The translations under genes were made by a program, and so were the position numbers. Under the pieces are notes generated by a model. The model made no database searches. It had not been told where the DNA came from and saw only the letters and a program-made list of their open reading frames with translations. Positions 12,301-25,313 of a stretch of DNA of 64,000 bases are shown in pieces. Source of the DNA: Acridotheres tristis (lineage: Eukaryota > Chordata > Aves > Passeriformes > Sturnidae); assembly GCA_037013685.1 (NCBI GenBank), contig CM072892.1:13707501-13771500 (forward strand), given 5' to 3'. Position 1 is the stretch's first letter. Each line of letters starts with the position of its first letter.

Positions 12301-14804
12301 GTAACTCAGATGTGTAAATTTAGGGACCAACTCAAGGCTTTGTGCCTTAGGGAAGAAGGTTAATATATGCAAATGAGATTTACTTGAACTGTTTTGTCAC
12401 TGTATTGCTAGAATTTTCATTTGGGTAACCAAAATATTAGAAGGTTTTACTGGGCGCTTAAATTACAATTCCAGAAAGTTTACAACTGCTTGAATATAGA
12501 GAAATATTTATGTATTTGTGCTATTATGACATACAGCTTTCTGATTTTGTTGCATAACCCTGACCCTATGACACCATTTTCAGGTTTTATCTCTCTGCTC
12601 AGCATTTCCTCCTCTCATGGAGCGTTATCACTCTTGATTCATTGCCCTCAGTGACAGCTCACTCTGCTGGAATTCACCAGAATTCCTGATCTTGTACACT
12701 TTCTATTGCTTCTTCTTTCTTAACAGATCTTCTCTATTTATTTGTAATCCTGAATAAATTTGAAATAACTTGAGGTATTCTGGACAAATAAACAATGAAG
12801 TCTTTAAAAATCAAGTAAAGCCTTCTTAATCTCTCCATCTATTACTGTAAGTAAATTGAGATTATTTTACTTTAATTTTTGGAGCTACAGTCTGAGAAGA
12901 ATATAATTTTGTGCTGTGCTGACAATCAGCTTTCTCAATTACATTTGAAATACTGATTTCCTTGAGTATAAGCTGTAAACCACAGATTCAGATGCCATTG
13001 AATTCACTTAGAGGAGTGGCTGAGGGAACCATTTGGTGCAGTGTCTTTCGTGACTTATACCAGGTCACCCTCCTTCCAAGTTGTAACCACAATCCTGCAA
13101 CCACTTAGGCAGGCTCCTTAATCTTCATGAAAGCTCACTGAAGACCTGTTTTCAAGTGAAGAATTTTCCTGTGCACTGCTGTTTGCAAGATTGGGGCCAC
13201 TGTGAAGCTCAGCAAGTCCTATTCCCTCTCTGTGCTTCAAAATTTCCTGGATTTATGTTATCAGATAGAGAACAGCTTCTCAAGTATAGCTCTTGTATGT
13301 TGAAATATCACACTCATACATAGAGCCATCACTCATACATTGAATTCAGGAAAATTATGATTTTTTTTTAATCCTCTCAAAAATGTTTTGAATACACAAT
13401 AAAATAACAATACCACTGGTAAAAGAAAGGTCATAAAACAGAGCAGGAATTCAAGGCAAGAGTCAAGAAGTAAGAAGTTATAGAATTAAATTCAGAGGTT
13501 TACATATGTCCCTGCAAATGCAAAAATTTGCATCCAATATATTTTTTTAAAATCTAGCATACTGACAAAAACAGCTATTTCAAGGAGTACATCAGTCTTT
13601 TCTCCTCCTTTTCTTAAGAAACCTTTCAATTCAGGAGCATTGCACAAAAGTTCTTACCCATGAAAATAATTTGCTCACACCCAAATAGCTGATGTGGAAT
13701 CAGAAAGGTATGATCACTTTCCTTTGGCTCACCTCTCTCTGAAGGTCCTTGCATTCCCACAAAAGGCCCCTTATTTTCCATCTCACTTCTCAGCAAATCC
13801 ACATCCACAGTCACGCCAGTCCAGCACCATCCTGACTTCATCCCTAGCATGAAGTTCCTCTCCAGCTGCTGTAATTGGACATACTCTCCCTCCCTTATCT
13901 CACCATTAAAAAAAAGAAAGCCCTCCAAAAGCACACCCTCTGCTTTCTTTAGGTCAGGTGGACAATTGAAGGTTTGCTGATGATATTTCCAGCATTTCCC
14001 CCCTCCCCCCATACTGTGAAAACAATTACGAGTGAACAAGAGGTACCAACCAGCTCACACTGAAACCTGTGATTCATGCAAATAGCGTCCTTCCAGAAGT
14101 CTGTGGACTGTAAAAGCACACGTGCAGTGATTCAATAGAGCCATGCTGTGAATAGCTGGCATTGTAAATATGGAATGTATGGCCTTTCTAGCTATGATTT
14201 TTCTAACAAGCCTTTAGCAATGGTTACTCATTCTTTCTTTGCATCTTTCAGTCTGGATTTATCTCAATGGCAGAAAAAGGCTGGGGAAATTAAAAACTGG
14301 GGCATCGCTAGACAGCCTCGTGTAAGACCACAGGTTGGAAAGCCAGGTGCAAAGGCAGTGGGTGGAAGCATTTGCTGTGTGAGAGAAGAGCTGGATAAAG
14401 CAGCTCAGCATGTCAGAGGTGGGGATGTCCCCACTACTATGAGTGGCAATTATCCCAATAATGAAAAGTGAGGCAGAGATACAGAGTGCTATTTCTTGCC
14501 CTGTCCTTTGTATGAGGCAGGTAGAAAAATTAGTTCTTGCAGACATATTTGTGCCAAATCTCTTTCTCTGTAGTGTTTTCTTTCTGGCAGGGGCCCTGGC
14601 AGTCAGCAGCAAGAGGAATTCCTCTGGCTCAGAGGCACAGCAAGCAGCAAGCACCACTCAGGGAGGCCGGGATGTGTCCCCTCTGCCTCCCTACCTGGCT
14701 GGAGACCTGCGGGCTGGTGCCTGCACCAGGCAGGGCTCTGCACTCCTGTGCATCATCCTGCCCTGAGCTGGGAGCTTGAAGGCCCCACCAGGCGTTTAGG
14801 GCAC

Positions 14805-15458
14805 TGTCTTGGCTTGCAAAGCAGGATGAGAGCAAAAGTATGTATTCTGCCACCATCTGTTAAAACCAGGTGGGGCAGTGTTCTTTATCTTTTTCACAAC
14901 TCATCCTTCCTCCAGGCAGATATCTTCTGTTAATGGACCATTGAGTCCCACTGCATGACAGATAAAATTACACCATCCCATTGGGAGATGCTCCACCCAG
15001 GGGGAGGAGCCAAGCCTTTCCTACCTAAATAAAAACTGAAATTTGGAACACCAAGGCAGCCTTTTCCCACTGCATTCCACAGAAAACCAGGCCCTTCTAC
15101 ATCATCACTGGACCTTTGGAGGAAAACTGCACCCTTCTACAGGAACATTGCTTCAACTGAACCACATCTGTCATCCAGGAGGATGCAGCCACCATTTAAT
15201 GGGACTGCTACCAACACCCTGACTGATGGGCTGTCAGGTTGTATTCTGACTCTGTCAGTGTTTTGGGTTGGTTTTTTCCTGTAATACTGTATTTCTATTT
15301 TAACTTTCCTGGTAAAGAACTGTTATTCCTATTCTCATATCTGCCTGGGAGCTCCTTAATTTCAAAATTATAGTAATTTGGAGGGAGGGGGTTTGCATTG
15401 TCCATTTCAAGAGAGGCTCCTGCCTTCTTAACAAACACCTTTCTTTCAAACCAAGACA
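14805..15458 (+). mobile_element. Solo LTR with intact terminal inverted repeats (family B)
   Basis: A 654-bp LTR opening with TGTCTTGG (14805-14812) and closing with CCAAGACA (15451-15458), which are perfect reverse complements of each other. It contains a G-rich GGGGGAGGAGCC box near 15000-15011, followed by TAAATAAAAA at 15026-15035, which fits a TATA-like core promoter read on the plus strand. Further in are a TTTTGGGTTGG stretch and a TAAAGAACTGTTATT block near 15315, both of which I remember from a repeat widespread in songbird genomes. I do not give a database family name because I cannot check it. No gag, pol or env sequence lies on either side, so it is a solo LTR left by recombination between two LTRs. 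The flanks (GGCAC before, TCCAC after) do not give an exact target duplication. It is one of the better-preserved repeats in the window. Confidence 0.85.
15026..15035 (+). promoter_or_regulatory. TATA-like box of the family B LTR
   Basis: TAAATAAAAA sits about 15 bp downstream of a GGGGAGGAGCC GC-type box inside the LTR, the usual order of a retroviral U3 core promoter. Whether it still drives transcription cannot be told from sequence. The same string also contains AATAAA, so a polyadenylation role is the alternative. Confidence 0.4.
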
Positions 15459-18400
15459 TCCACCTTCTTGTCATGTTTTGCCAGAGGTCTTGCTATGTAC
15501 AGCATGACAATATCCAGCAGCATGTGGCACCTCCAGCTTCATCCCAGTCCCCTAGATATCTGCCCAAATCTCAATGCCCATTAAGTTCTCTGTTTGCCCA
15601 GCCCTTTACTCTCTACCTCTTTTCACCATCACCAATTTTGCTCCCGTTAATGCTAGATTTGTGTCAGAAAGGGATGGAGACAGGATTTCTGAGCCCCTCA
15701 AAGATCCCAATGATTGATGCTGCAAAAATCGTATTAAAAATAAAAATGTGTATTGTGCATACATTCCAAATATTGTCCAGCACTGGATCAATGTAAGTAT
15801 ATTTATTTTTCCCTATTAAAATTATTGGGAAAAGAACAGCCTTTTATTGGAGCTATGATGATTTACGCCAACTGATGTTCTGTCGCTTTATGCTTTTCTT
15901 ATTTTCAGAACAGCAGGGAAAATTTCACTATTATAGAAAAACCCCACAGATGCTGTTATTAATTTCCTGTAAGTTTTAGAAGCTAGTAGTTGTGTTTTCT
16001 TCTCTTTTGCTCTCTCACTCTCTCTCCCAAGAACAATCAGAATAATAGAAAAATATACAATGTTGTTATGATTACATCTTTTTTTCATGCCTTGGTCTAA
16101 TTTTTTCCTACACTTTTGTTTATACTCTTCTGGAAGAAGGAATTCTTTGAGCAAGAATCCTTACAAAGAGAAATTATAGTCATCTTACACCTAATGTATC
16201 ACTGAAGAAGAAAGAGGATTTATTATCCTTCAAGTATCTTTTCATGAAGAATTTATCTCAGCAGGTGGACTCAATCTATGTCGGGTAGGTAAACATAAAA
16301 TATGGTCCACAGATTTTAGAACTACTTTAAAATAGCTATTTATGCTGGTATCTTTACTAATAAGTGTTTCACTTTATACTGAAAGAGATTAAATTGAAGT
16401 TCCTCTACTCCTTGATGAAGTATACTATGGCAAATAAGTGTTGAAACTATTCTGTGGCTGAAAAGGCTTATTTTCTTACACAAAACTAATAAATTAAAAA
16501 ATATTTTTTATTTTTGTGTTTCATTTTCATCCTCTATCCCTTCATCTTTCCTTCCTCTTAAATTCTCCCCTGCCCTAATTTTCACACACACTCTATTAAC
16601 TTCACATTTTTTAGATTATCATCTATAAGCAGAAGTAGCTTACATGTTTGCAATACTGGTCAAGGATAACATTCATACCCTTGACAAGAGACTCTCTCAG
16701 CTATAATCTACTTCAATTCTAATTGCTGAGTTATTAAAGCCAGAGACCCTCTTGTGCTCTGTCAGTACCTACCACTGCTGAAATACCAGCAGTGATGATG
16801 GTGCTGCTGCCAGCTTTGGGTTGCATTACATCTGTCTTGGAATTGTTTGGGAAGGGTCAGCAATTTCACATGAGCATGAAGAGACTCCCTTTGTTTGAAC
16901 CGGTTAGGGGAAAAATTCTATGTCTTCCAGTGTGTCTGCTATGAAGGAATAGCTGCTGCAAAATATTAAGTACTCTTCAGCTACCAAAAAAAAAAACTGT
17001 TATAAGGAAAATTGAGCTATCTACTTACTTGAGCTATTAAATAGCCTCCTCATTGATTTGAAAGTGCCTGACAATAAACATGACCATCTGAGGATAGATA
17101 GTGTCCTTCTCATATCCAAGCAATACTCAGATGGGAATTGCAGCATCAGGGACATGGCCAAACCTGTTTTTCATAACCAGAAGAGCCATTCCTCATTGTG
17201 CTCTTGCATGTGCACTGGAGTCAAGCACAAACTGGAATGAAGCCAGGGGGCTGAGGTGAGGCCATGGATGTGCCACTCCTGCTGCCTGCTCATAAAGGCC
17301 ACTGCAAGAGCTCAGACTGCTCAGCATTTCCAGGCTATTTTCATAGTTTACAACTGATCTAAAACAACAGGGACCAGACAGTGTAATTTGTTTGCTTGGT
17401 GCTTGACTTTCAGTCCCTTCTGGACCCATTCATGGTAGCTGGAACAGCAGTGAAAGTTGTGATATTACATTATCTGTAGGCATTGTAGGAAATGCATTTG
17501 TGCCATGGTATTGTGTAGCAAGAGCATTCTCACCACCCTGGTGACCTTTTCAAGTGTAAACCAAAATTACTTAGTTTTAAGCTTATTGTTTCTATGTTTA
17601 TTTATATTTTATTTTTTTAAAAGTGTTTTTTGCTGGCCTTAGCACCAGAAAACACTTTTTTCAAATGAAACCTATAATTTGAGTCTAATTTGACCTGACA
17701 GAGTCAACTGACCATGCAGTTACTTGGCACCTGCTGAATGCCTCCCCATTAAGCCAAATTTACATTAATAAGCAGCAGTCATCACTGTTCACTGTCAGTG
17801 GCACAAATGAGCTACCTGAGACACCTCCCAGTCAACATAAATCTTGATGAGGTACATTCCAGTTAAGATCCAAATTGTCCCTTCTCATCCCTTTCCGCTG
17901 CCCACGCCCACCCGGCGGGCGGGACGCTCCCGCGGCTCCTCTCTCCTGGTGGATCCGAGGCAGAGGGAAGGATGGGCTGTGTGGGCTGACATGCTAACAG
18001 CAAACTGGGATGGCTTTCTGGCCACCCAACCTCATCTCTGCTGCCCTGCATGTTAGGAAGCAGACCTCAGGCTTTTATTTTTCCAATCCCCACCATGTGC
18101 AGGAGAAAAGTGGGATCCATTGCAGACCTAGTTGGAGCCTTCCTTTTCCTGTGTTTTTAACATGTTCTTATTTTGTATAGAAGTATTTTGAGTTCATTTA
18201 TATTTCCAAAAGTTCTGAAACTTACCTGCTTAGACTACTGTGATATTTTATTTCATTTTAAGATTATTTTTGCATTACTTTAGGACATGCCAGAAGTAGA
18301 AATGCATAATACGATTTATACAGTTCAAAGCTCTTATGCTGTGTTCTGTCCTGACACGATATAATTGTTAAAATGTTAACATAACTTATTTTACAATTTA

Positions 18401-19349
18401 TTGGTTTTAGCTTATTGTAAAAATAATTAAGTCTAACTACTGCATATTACAGTTTGAAATGCTGTCATTTGCAGATGAAGATATGCCTTATTGGATGGCA
18501 AGGACATTGCCTGACAATTTGCTTATATTTTGTTTGGGATGTGTTCTGTTTACATTGAAGTTAAATGAAGTTAAATGGTTTGCAGAATAAGTTAATGTAA
18601 AACTTTCATTTCAACACAAAATTTGATGTAGGAAAGAAATATTTATATAGGTATTATATAATTTAAGTTGCCTTAATTATTTAAGAAATAAAATAGAGCA
18701 AAATATAATATAAAGTGGCAAAATATTTCAGCTATCTTCAAGTTAATATTGTATCAGAGCTAGCAAGGAGCAGCTATGACTTAACAAAGTGACAATAAAT
18801 TTTAGTGTTTTGGGATTTTTTTCCATAACACTAAGTCCTGTGAGAGAAAAAAAAATTGAAAACATTAGCTTAGATGCAAAACTTTGTTGAAAGCGACACC
18901 ACGCACTCAGAAAACATATGTTTTCCAAAATACTTTTTCTTCCAATCAAAGTTTTACAGGCACCTCCAAAACATTTCCCTTACATCATGATCTAGATAGC
19001 TCACATGGAGATAGAAAGAGGCTTTTTACTTTACTCTTTACTAATATTCTTATGTTTTGACTCAGTCATCCAGTCGTACAGGCCCACATCTCCCTCCTCC
19101 TAGGTGACAGTGTTGGAGTTTGTCCCATCTATCCCTTTCAGCAACTCAGTGAACGGCTTCAAGTTGAAAACACTAATTTTTCAATCACATACAGCTGAGG
19201 AAATGGTTCACTGAGGTAGGAGAAAAGCAGGTGGAGTCAAAAACACATAAATTCATCATGCATGTGCAGGAGGGGGTTTGCTGGGTTATGGAGACACAGT
19301 GACAAGCATTGAGCATGTGGTCTCTGTTCCTGGGAGAAACCTTTGCAAA
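15459..19349. other. Unassigned non-coding DNA with one CpG cluster
   Basis: Mostly AT-rich sequence without recognisable exons or repeats. The exception is a CpG-dense patch at 17893-17960, listed separately. An A-run of about 12 lies near 16985-16996, and AT-rich low-complexity sequence lies near 16490-16520 and 17595-17630. The stretch 18160-18740 is especially AT-rich. The open frames here are all short. Confidence 0.6.
17893..17960. promoter_or_regulatory. Short CpG cluster with Sp1/KLF-type GC box
   Basis: Nine CpG dinucleotides fall within about 62 bp (17896-17957) in a region where CpG is otherwise rare. The core GGCGGGCGGG at 17914-17923 holds a GGGCGGG Sp1/KLF-type box, and CCGCGG follows at 17930-17935. 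The patch is too short for a conventional CpG island. Possible readings are a small unmethylated enhancer or promoter, the GC-rich end of an unrecognised repeat, or a GC-rich exon; open frames exist on both strands (17844-18056 + and 17863-18051 -), but neither looks like a known protein. The function is inferred; only the base composition and boxes are seen. Confidence 0.4.
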
Positions 19350-19800
19350 GAGTCATCAAATGGTTTGGCCTGGAAGGAACCTTCAAACATCATCTAGTCC
19401 AGCCCCACTGATATGGCTGGGACACTTTTCACTAGATCATGTTGCTCAAAGTCCCATCCAATCTCATCTTGAGCACTTCCAGCTATGGGACATCCACAAA
19501 TTCTCTGGGCAACCCATTCAGTCTCACCATCCTCATTGTAAAAAATTTCTTCCTTAAATCCAGTCTAAATCTACTTTCATTTTAGAACTATTGTCCCTTG
19601 AGCTCTGCAGGCAGTAGTATAAAATCCCTCTCCATCAATCCTGTAAGCCTTCTTTAAGCCTTGAAAGGTCACAATAAGTGCTCCACAAAGTCTTCTCTTT
19701 CACCAGGTGTTAAAGATCTCAGCTCTCTCAGCCTTTTCTTCACAGTCAAGATGTTCTTGCCTTCTGACAGTCATCAAATCTGTGTCTCTGCAAGCTAGTG
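19350..19800 (-). mobile_element. CR1 LINE 3' fragment
   Basis: Reads as the reverse complement of the 3' end of an avian CR1 non-LTR retrotransposon. It opens with the complement of the 3' terminal block (AATGGTTTGGCCTGGAAGG and CATCTAGTCCAGCCCCACTG) and runs back through blocks complementary to the untranslated region and the end of the second open frame, such as AAAAAATTTCTTCCTTAAATC near 19540 and CTCAGCCTTTTCTTCACAG near 19725. After about 19800 the similarity fades, which fits the usual 5' truncation of CR1 plus decay. It has no coding capacity. The ATTCTATG tail has eroded to a short AGTCATCAA remnant. CR1 is the dominant LINE of bird genomes and the main evidence for the source organism. 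Confidence 0.9.
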
Positions 19801-22800
19801 GCAAGAATGTGGGTGCCCGTGTCAAAGTCCCTGAAGAAGTCCAATTAGATTGCAGCAGTAGCCCTTCCTTTGTCCAGTGATGCATTACTCCATTCCTATG
19901 CAAGATACAGGAAAAACAAATCTCAAATTCTTTGTCCTTGTCAATATGGATTTTCAGATATGTGGGAGATTTTTTTTATCTTGAGTTTGAGGATTTTTTC
20001 CATCATCCAAGTCTTCCCATGGGCTAGCCAGAGGCATAGGGGTTGTGTGTTCAGTAAAAAAGTGGAACACCTCTCAGAAACACTGAATCTAATGATGTGG
20101 CATGGGCACGTTTCATTCCCAAGAAATCTTTGATATAAATTTGGAGGCCTTAGCACAGGCATGTTTCTAGTAGTAGTCATCATGTTTTTCCAGGTAACCA
20201 TGCAGTTTGAAATGACAAAGCTTCTTCACCAAAGACCCACTTAGCACACAGGACCACAATAATCCTGCAGTTAAACACATGCACCACTTTTATACACAAA
20301 TTTAAATCCTTTCAATATTAGCAATAGTACCTGGCTCCTAGGACATCCTAAAACTCTGAATGCTTTACAAAGGAGTAGTATCCATCTCACAGCTTTTCAG
20401 ATGGTGAAACAAAGGTATGTATCACAGGGCAAGATGACTTGTCCCAATTCACCCTCAAGGCCAGCAGCAGAGCTGGGAACAATTCAAGTCTTTTTGATGC
20501 TAAAATTCCCACCTTCTCAAATAAAGCAAATGACCTCATTGCTATTTGTGATGAATAACTCATTTATTGTATACAATGAATGGAGCATTACAGCAACACA
20601 AATCTGTCATTTTCCTCTGTAGTGGATTCCTCTTGGGCTGTCATGAAGTGTCGCTTGAAAATGCCTTTTTTTTTTTACCCAAATGTGTACCCAGGGTTAA
20701 AATTCTCTGTATGCAGATATTTATTTTTAGATATCATCTGTATTGGTTGCTAGTGAATTCTTAACTTTCACAGAGGGTCAGAAAAGGTCATCGCTATAGT
20801 AAAGCTTTGTATAAACTAACAACACTGTTTCTTATTTAAAAGGAATAATATATTGCACAAAAAATACTCTGAAAATGTTCTGTTGCAAAAAGAGATGAAA
20901 AATCTATGTTTATTCCGGCCTGCAGCATGCCATAAAAATTTGGGGGTTTTGAATATGCTGGGTGACATACACCCATAGACATATCAAATAATTTACACAG
21001 TATAAAATGGGAGCAATTATGATCTAACATCCTCAGAAAAAAAGCTTAGTTCAAGCAAAGTTAAGTTCATGCATACATCACAATTGAACTAAAGAACAAA
21101 CCTAGCTGTGGTTCTAAAAAGAAAACATTGGCATACATAGAAATTCCCTGTTAATGCCCAATTCAAATTTTTCATATTTGAAAGTCAGAGAGTTTATTCT
21201 TTGGGTTCTGCAATCAATGAGTGTCTCTTCCTACCTGGCAACAATCTCCACCAACCATTTAGCTCACTGTAGACAGAAGCCATACCTTGACTTTGGAAAT
21301 CCAGAATATCACAATCACACATGAACTTGATTCCTAGTAACTGCTTGTTTTGTGTTACCTGATATTCTTACAATCCCACCAGGAGGATGTCTTGAACTGC
21401 TGTGGGCATGGAGAGCCATTTTGTTAATATATCCTCTTCCAACACGTTTGGAGAAGGACTTTACAAATTTCTTTAGAAAAGGAAAGGAAATGCCTTTTGT
21501 GAGCAAGCATATTTGGGACCCACAGGTCCTGAGTTTCTTCTTCTACAAAGGGACCCTGGACTGAACTGGAGCTTTCTATCCTCTTCTATATGTGTTGATT
21601 GAGCTTTCTAGACTATTCTGGATCTTGAGGTCAAAGGTTTCAAGTTTCAAACTTACCTGCTCAGATATCTGTGCACACTGTAGCTGCATGCACTGACATT
21701 TTGAAGGATAAAAAGTGAATTATTAGTAGCAACTTAAGTCACAACAGCAACTAAAATATGAACACTTTCGTGGTCCTTGTGTAAGATGAAGCAGAAGAAA
21801 ATACGGTTCTGTGGTCTGGATGATGATTATTTGGAGTAAGTGGAAAAAAATCATCTGGTTCAGGATTAGGCAATCCCTGGAGTTCAGTCTTTGTGTTTGC
21901 AGGTTTAATACTGTTGTGTTTGTTCAGGGCATTGCTTTTGAAGAGGCTTGAATGATTAACAAGTTCAGTTTAGGAGATATTTGGCTGAGCAGAACTATGT
22001 CAGCTTGGAAGGAGGAGGGACAAAGGTAGAGAAAGTCAAAATAAGGAGAGTTATTTGGCATAGGGTACCATTTGCTCTAGAGTTACTCAGATAGAAGGAA
22101 CTTCTAGAATTGTGTCCAGACCTATTCTAGTCCCCACTCAAAAGTGTTTTATACTGCTGCAGCTGAATGCTTTTCAGAGTAATCAGGCAATTTTGGACAT
22201 TGTTGGACAAAGTAATTTTCTGGTTTATGTTTCTGTACAAGAGCACATGAAATGTACATGACTTAGAAGAAAGCATGTTGTTCAATGTTCCCTTTAAGGA
22301 AGGGGGGAAGAAAAATAAACCTTGTCAGTGCCAAGGATTTTAAAACACTTAGATTTAACTGACAAAAAGAAGTTATTTTTAAATGTTGCCTTTTGTGAAA
22401 TCTCTAGTTTTTTCTTCAAGCTGTGTCAAGTAGCATAATAAAGTTGCCTCAGACATGAGAGGTTGCAGCAATTTCCCCCAGCTTTTCTTTTCCTTTCTAT
22501 AGCAGCCCTGGGCACTGTTAGTTGTGCTCATTTTGTAGCAAAGCTTCTTGCAGTGGGAGGGAAATTGTGGGAGAGCACTTGTGGAACGAGAAAATTAAAA
22601 TAACAATGGAGTCATGTTGTGAGGTGCAACCTTCTGTCACTGACTCAGCACGTTCTTGTACATGTGGGTGATGGTCTGCATGACCTGTACTGACCTAGTT
22701 GACTCAATCAAGGCATTTGAAATAAAATGGTACTAACAACTTTTGGATTTCAAGGGTTATTAAATGTGCCTACAAAAATCTTGGGCACATGGGGCTAGAA

Positions 22801-25313
22801 AAGGAAGGAAATAAATGTAGAAGCAGGATGTGAAAGAGGGATTCAAGAGAGAATTGTAGAATAAGCATGGATGCTGTTTAGTATTTCTAATTTTAAAAAT
22901 TAGAAATAATGGTTAGAACTAGACAAAATCTTGTTAGAGCTCAGAATTTTAGTATGGCTCAACATGTGAAATTTTTTACTGAAGATTAGGTTCTTCAGTT
23001 GCCTTAAACTTTAGGAGAAAGTATGGGGCAGTGGATACCTTTTCTCCATGCCAATTAACGGCAGAAAAAAAAGTTGGGGAACATTTGGAATACTGGGACT
23101 GTCAAGAAGAGGTGCAGTATTAACAAAAGACAATAAGCAAGCACGTGGTATAGGAAAAACACTCCATCTGTTTGAAAACATGGTGAAACAAAACAACAGG
23201 AGACTATTGGTTTGGGAATAGTCTTCTTATCCCGCCTCCTTCAGCATTCTGATTTTGTCCCTGTCTCTCTCAGTCCTTCTTCTATTACAGTGCTGCGTTG
23301 GTCTGACCTTAGTAGGAGGCACAGGGAGAGGCAAAGAAAGGAGTTTACCCTGTTCTGTGAAACCAGATATTCATCTGTCCCCAGTAGTCCAGAGAAACCC
23401 ACAGTCCAGTGCACTGCAACAAACCTAGATTGTAGTGGGAAAAAAAGGTGGAAATCACACTTCCCAAGCGTCCCAAAGTCAGTGTGGGTTGGCATGGCCA
23501 TTCCTTGTAGTACTGGCAGAGGGTGCTGAGCCACCATCCCATACAGGCCTATTTGATGTTATGGCATCATGTTGTTATGTTATGCCCTATGAGAGGGCAG
23601 GAGGAGGGAGCATAGAAATAGCTGCAAGCTTTCCATCAGCCTTGCTGTGGTGACCAGGAAGGCTGGGCCATAGCTGGAGGCAAGCAGAGAGCTGGGCAGT
23701 CCAGTGCCACACTGGGACCTGTTCTCCACCTGCCTTTGCTACCAGCCCACTTCCTCCCTTCCATGAGCAAGGTAATGCCAAGTCCTGCTGTGCCTATGCA
23801 CACTGGGGGTGAGGACTGAAATCCTGAGGCTTTGCATAAGGCAGTGTTAGCCAGAAAAGAGAATTTTTAATTGCACTTCTCTTCCGAAAACTTCCTAGCT
23901 TGCCTTGAGGAAATTGCCTATAGAAGCATGCACGGTACATACACACCTGTCTCCTTGTTCAGAGAGAATGTGTAGGGAAGGATGTGGAATTTGTGGGAAA
24001 GGGGAAGGAAAACATGAGTATGACTTTATCAGCATGAGATTAAAGGGAACAGATTTGGATTAAATACTAAAATTATTCAGGTAAGGGCAAAATGTACCTT
24101 TCACCAAACTTAGGCTATTGTTATCTGCACTTAGACTCAATTCTTAGGTTGGCTGGGACATGTGAAAACAGAGAGATAGAGAGGTATGTCCTGCATTCTG
24201 TTTGTAAGGTTTCATTGCAGCTACCAGGACTAGATGGGGTTTTTTGTTTGTTTGTTTTGGTTGGTTGGTTGGGTTTTTGGTTTGTTTTGTTATTTTCTTT
24301 GGTAAGGAAAAGAGAAACACTGTGAAAATTACTAGACTTCTAAGGAAGTGCAGCTAGTGGAATACAGTTATCAGCAGATTGCATGCTTTGATTTGGTCTG
24401 AATAAGTTAGGTGCATGAAAAAAAATGTGATTTACAGATTTCTCTGCAGTTTGCCTCTTTTGTGAGGTTGGCTCATGTGCAGCAGATTAGATTCGTTTGG
24501 AATAATCACTCTGGAAAAATAAGTTGTATCTTTAAATGGTCTCGCTTGGAAGAAATGCTGTACAATGCACAAGCTGGAACTGAACTAAGTGTTCATTCTG
24601 AGTAAATCATTCTTGATTAGATATATCCTTTAGTTTTTTGTATTAGTGACCCAAAGAAGGCCATTTCTCTTCATTGGATTTTCTGTTAAGCTTCCCTTTT
24701 TTGTAAATGTATTTCAATCTTGATTTTGCTTTACTGAGATCATTGTTGTTAGGAAGCATTTGATATCTGCAACTCTAAATTCTAAATTGGGCTGCCAAAG
24801 GCTCAGGCTATTGTTTTTATTCTCTGAATGTAAAACAGCACATTTAAAAGCTGACCTAGTATTCTGTAGCATTCATACCTTTCCCTATTCTGAATCCTTG
24901 TGTAAAATAGATTATTACTACATACATGTATTTCAGACTTTCCCTGGCTTCTATCTTTATCTAGAATCTTTCCCTCTGTGTTGAGTGGCCAAACAATTGT
25001 ATTTATTTTCCATTTTTCTTGTTGCAAAGGTTGATTGTTAGACAGATACACCAGGAACTAAAAACAGGGACTCCAGGACTAAATGAACTGGTTTAGCATA
25101 TGGCTGAGAGCTCAGACCTTGCCAATTCCCATCCTCTACAGATCTCAACAGGGCTTTCAATTCACCCGAGGGTTTTATTCTCTCTCATCCCACTTTCAAT
25201 ATCATTATTCTTTGATATATCTTCATTGTCTCTGAAAATACATGTGGTCTGTTTCTATTAACAGGAGCCTTGCACCACAGGTGCCTTCCACCACATCTGC
25301 CCTTGTGTATTTC
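19801..25313. other. Unassigned non-coding DNA
   Basis: No gene recognised. Seen directly: a T-run of about 13 near 20665-20677, a perfect inverted repeat with 12-bp arms at 22883-22907, and a T/G-rich (TTTG)n and (GGTT)n tract at 24237-24300. Open frames at 23212-23653 overlap on both strands and show no domain I can name. The first 100 bases may include further decayed CR1 sequence continuing from 19800. Confidence 0.6.
24237..24300. repeat. (TTTG)n / (GGTT)n low-complexity tract
   Basis: A 64-bp run of only T and G, with TTTG units passing into GGTT units and back to TTTG. It is simple sequence with strong strand asymmetry. Confidence 0.85.

Larger units (their letters stand above)
8363..14804. 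other. Unassigned non-coding DNA
   Basis: No exon, RNA gene or named interspersed repeat is recognised. Seen directly: an A-rich AAAC/AAAT tract at 8721-8763, a short CA repeat at 9348-9362, a perfect inverted repeat GGAATTC-ACCA-GAATTCC at 12669-12686, a near-duplicate of TCACTCATACAT around 13310-13340, and a C-run at 13998-14010. Open frames of 147 codons (10253-10696, -) and 137 codons (13626-14039, -) have no recognisable domain. The part at 14580-14800 is more GC-rich and directly abuts the LTR that follows, but I could not tie it to that element. Confidence 0.6.

Noticed and set aside
13626..14039. 137-codon open frame on the minus strand
   Set aside because: No known domain; low-complexity GGGG and a C-run in the DNA account for part of it.
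17240..17275. GCCAGGGGGCTGAGG considered as a CTCF site
   Set aside because: The core fits in part, but the CCA half on the left and the base after GGC do not match.
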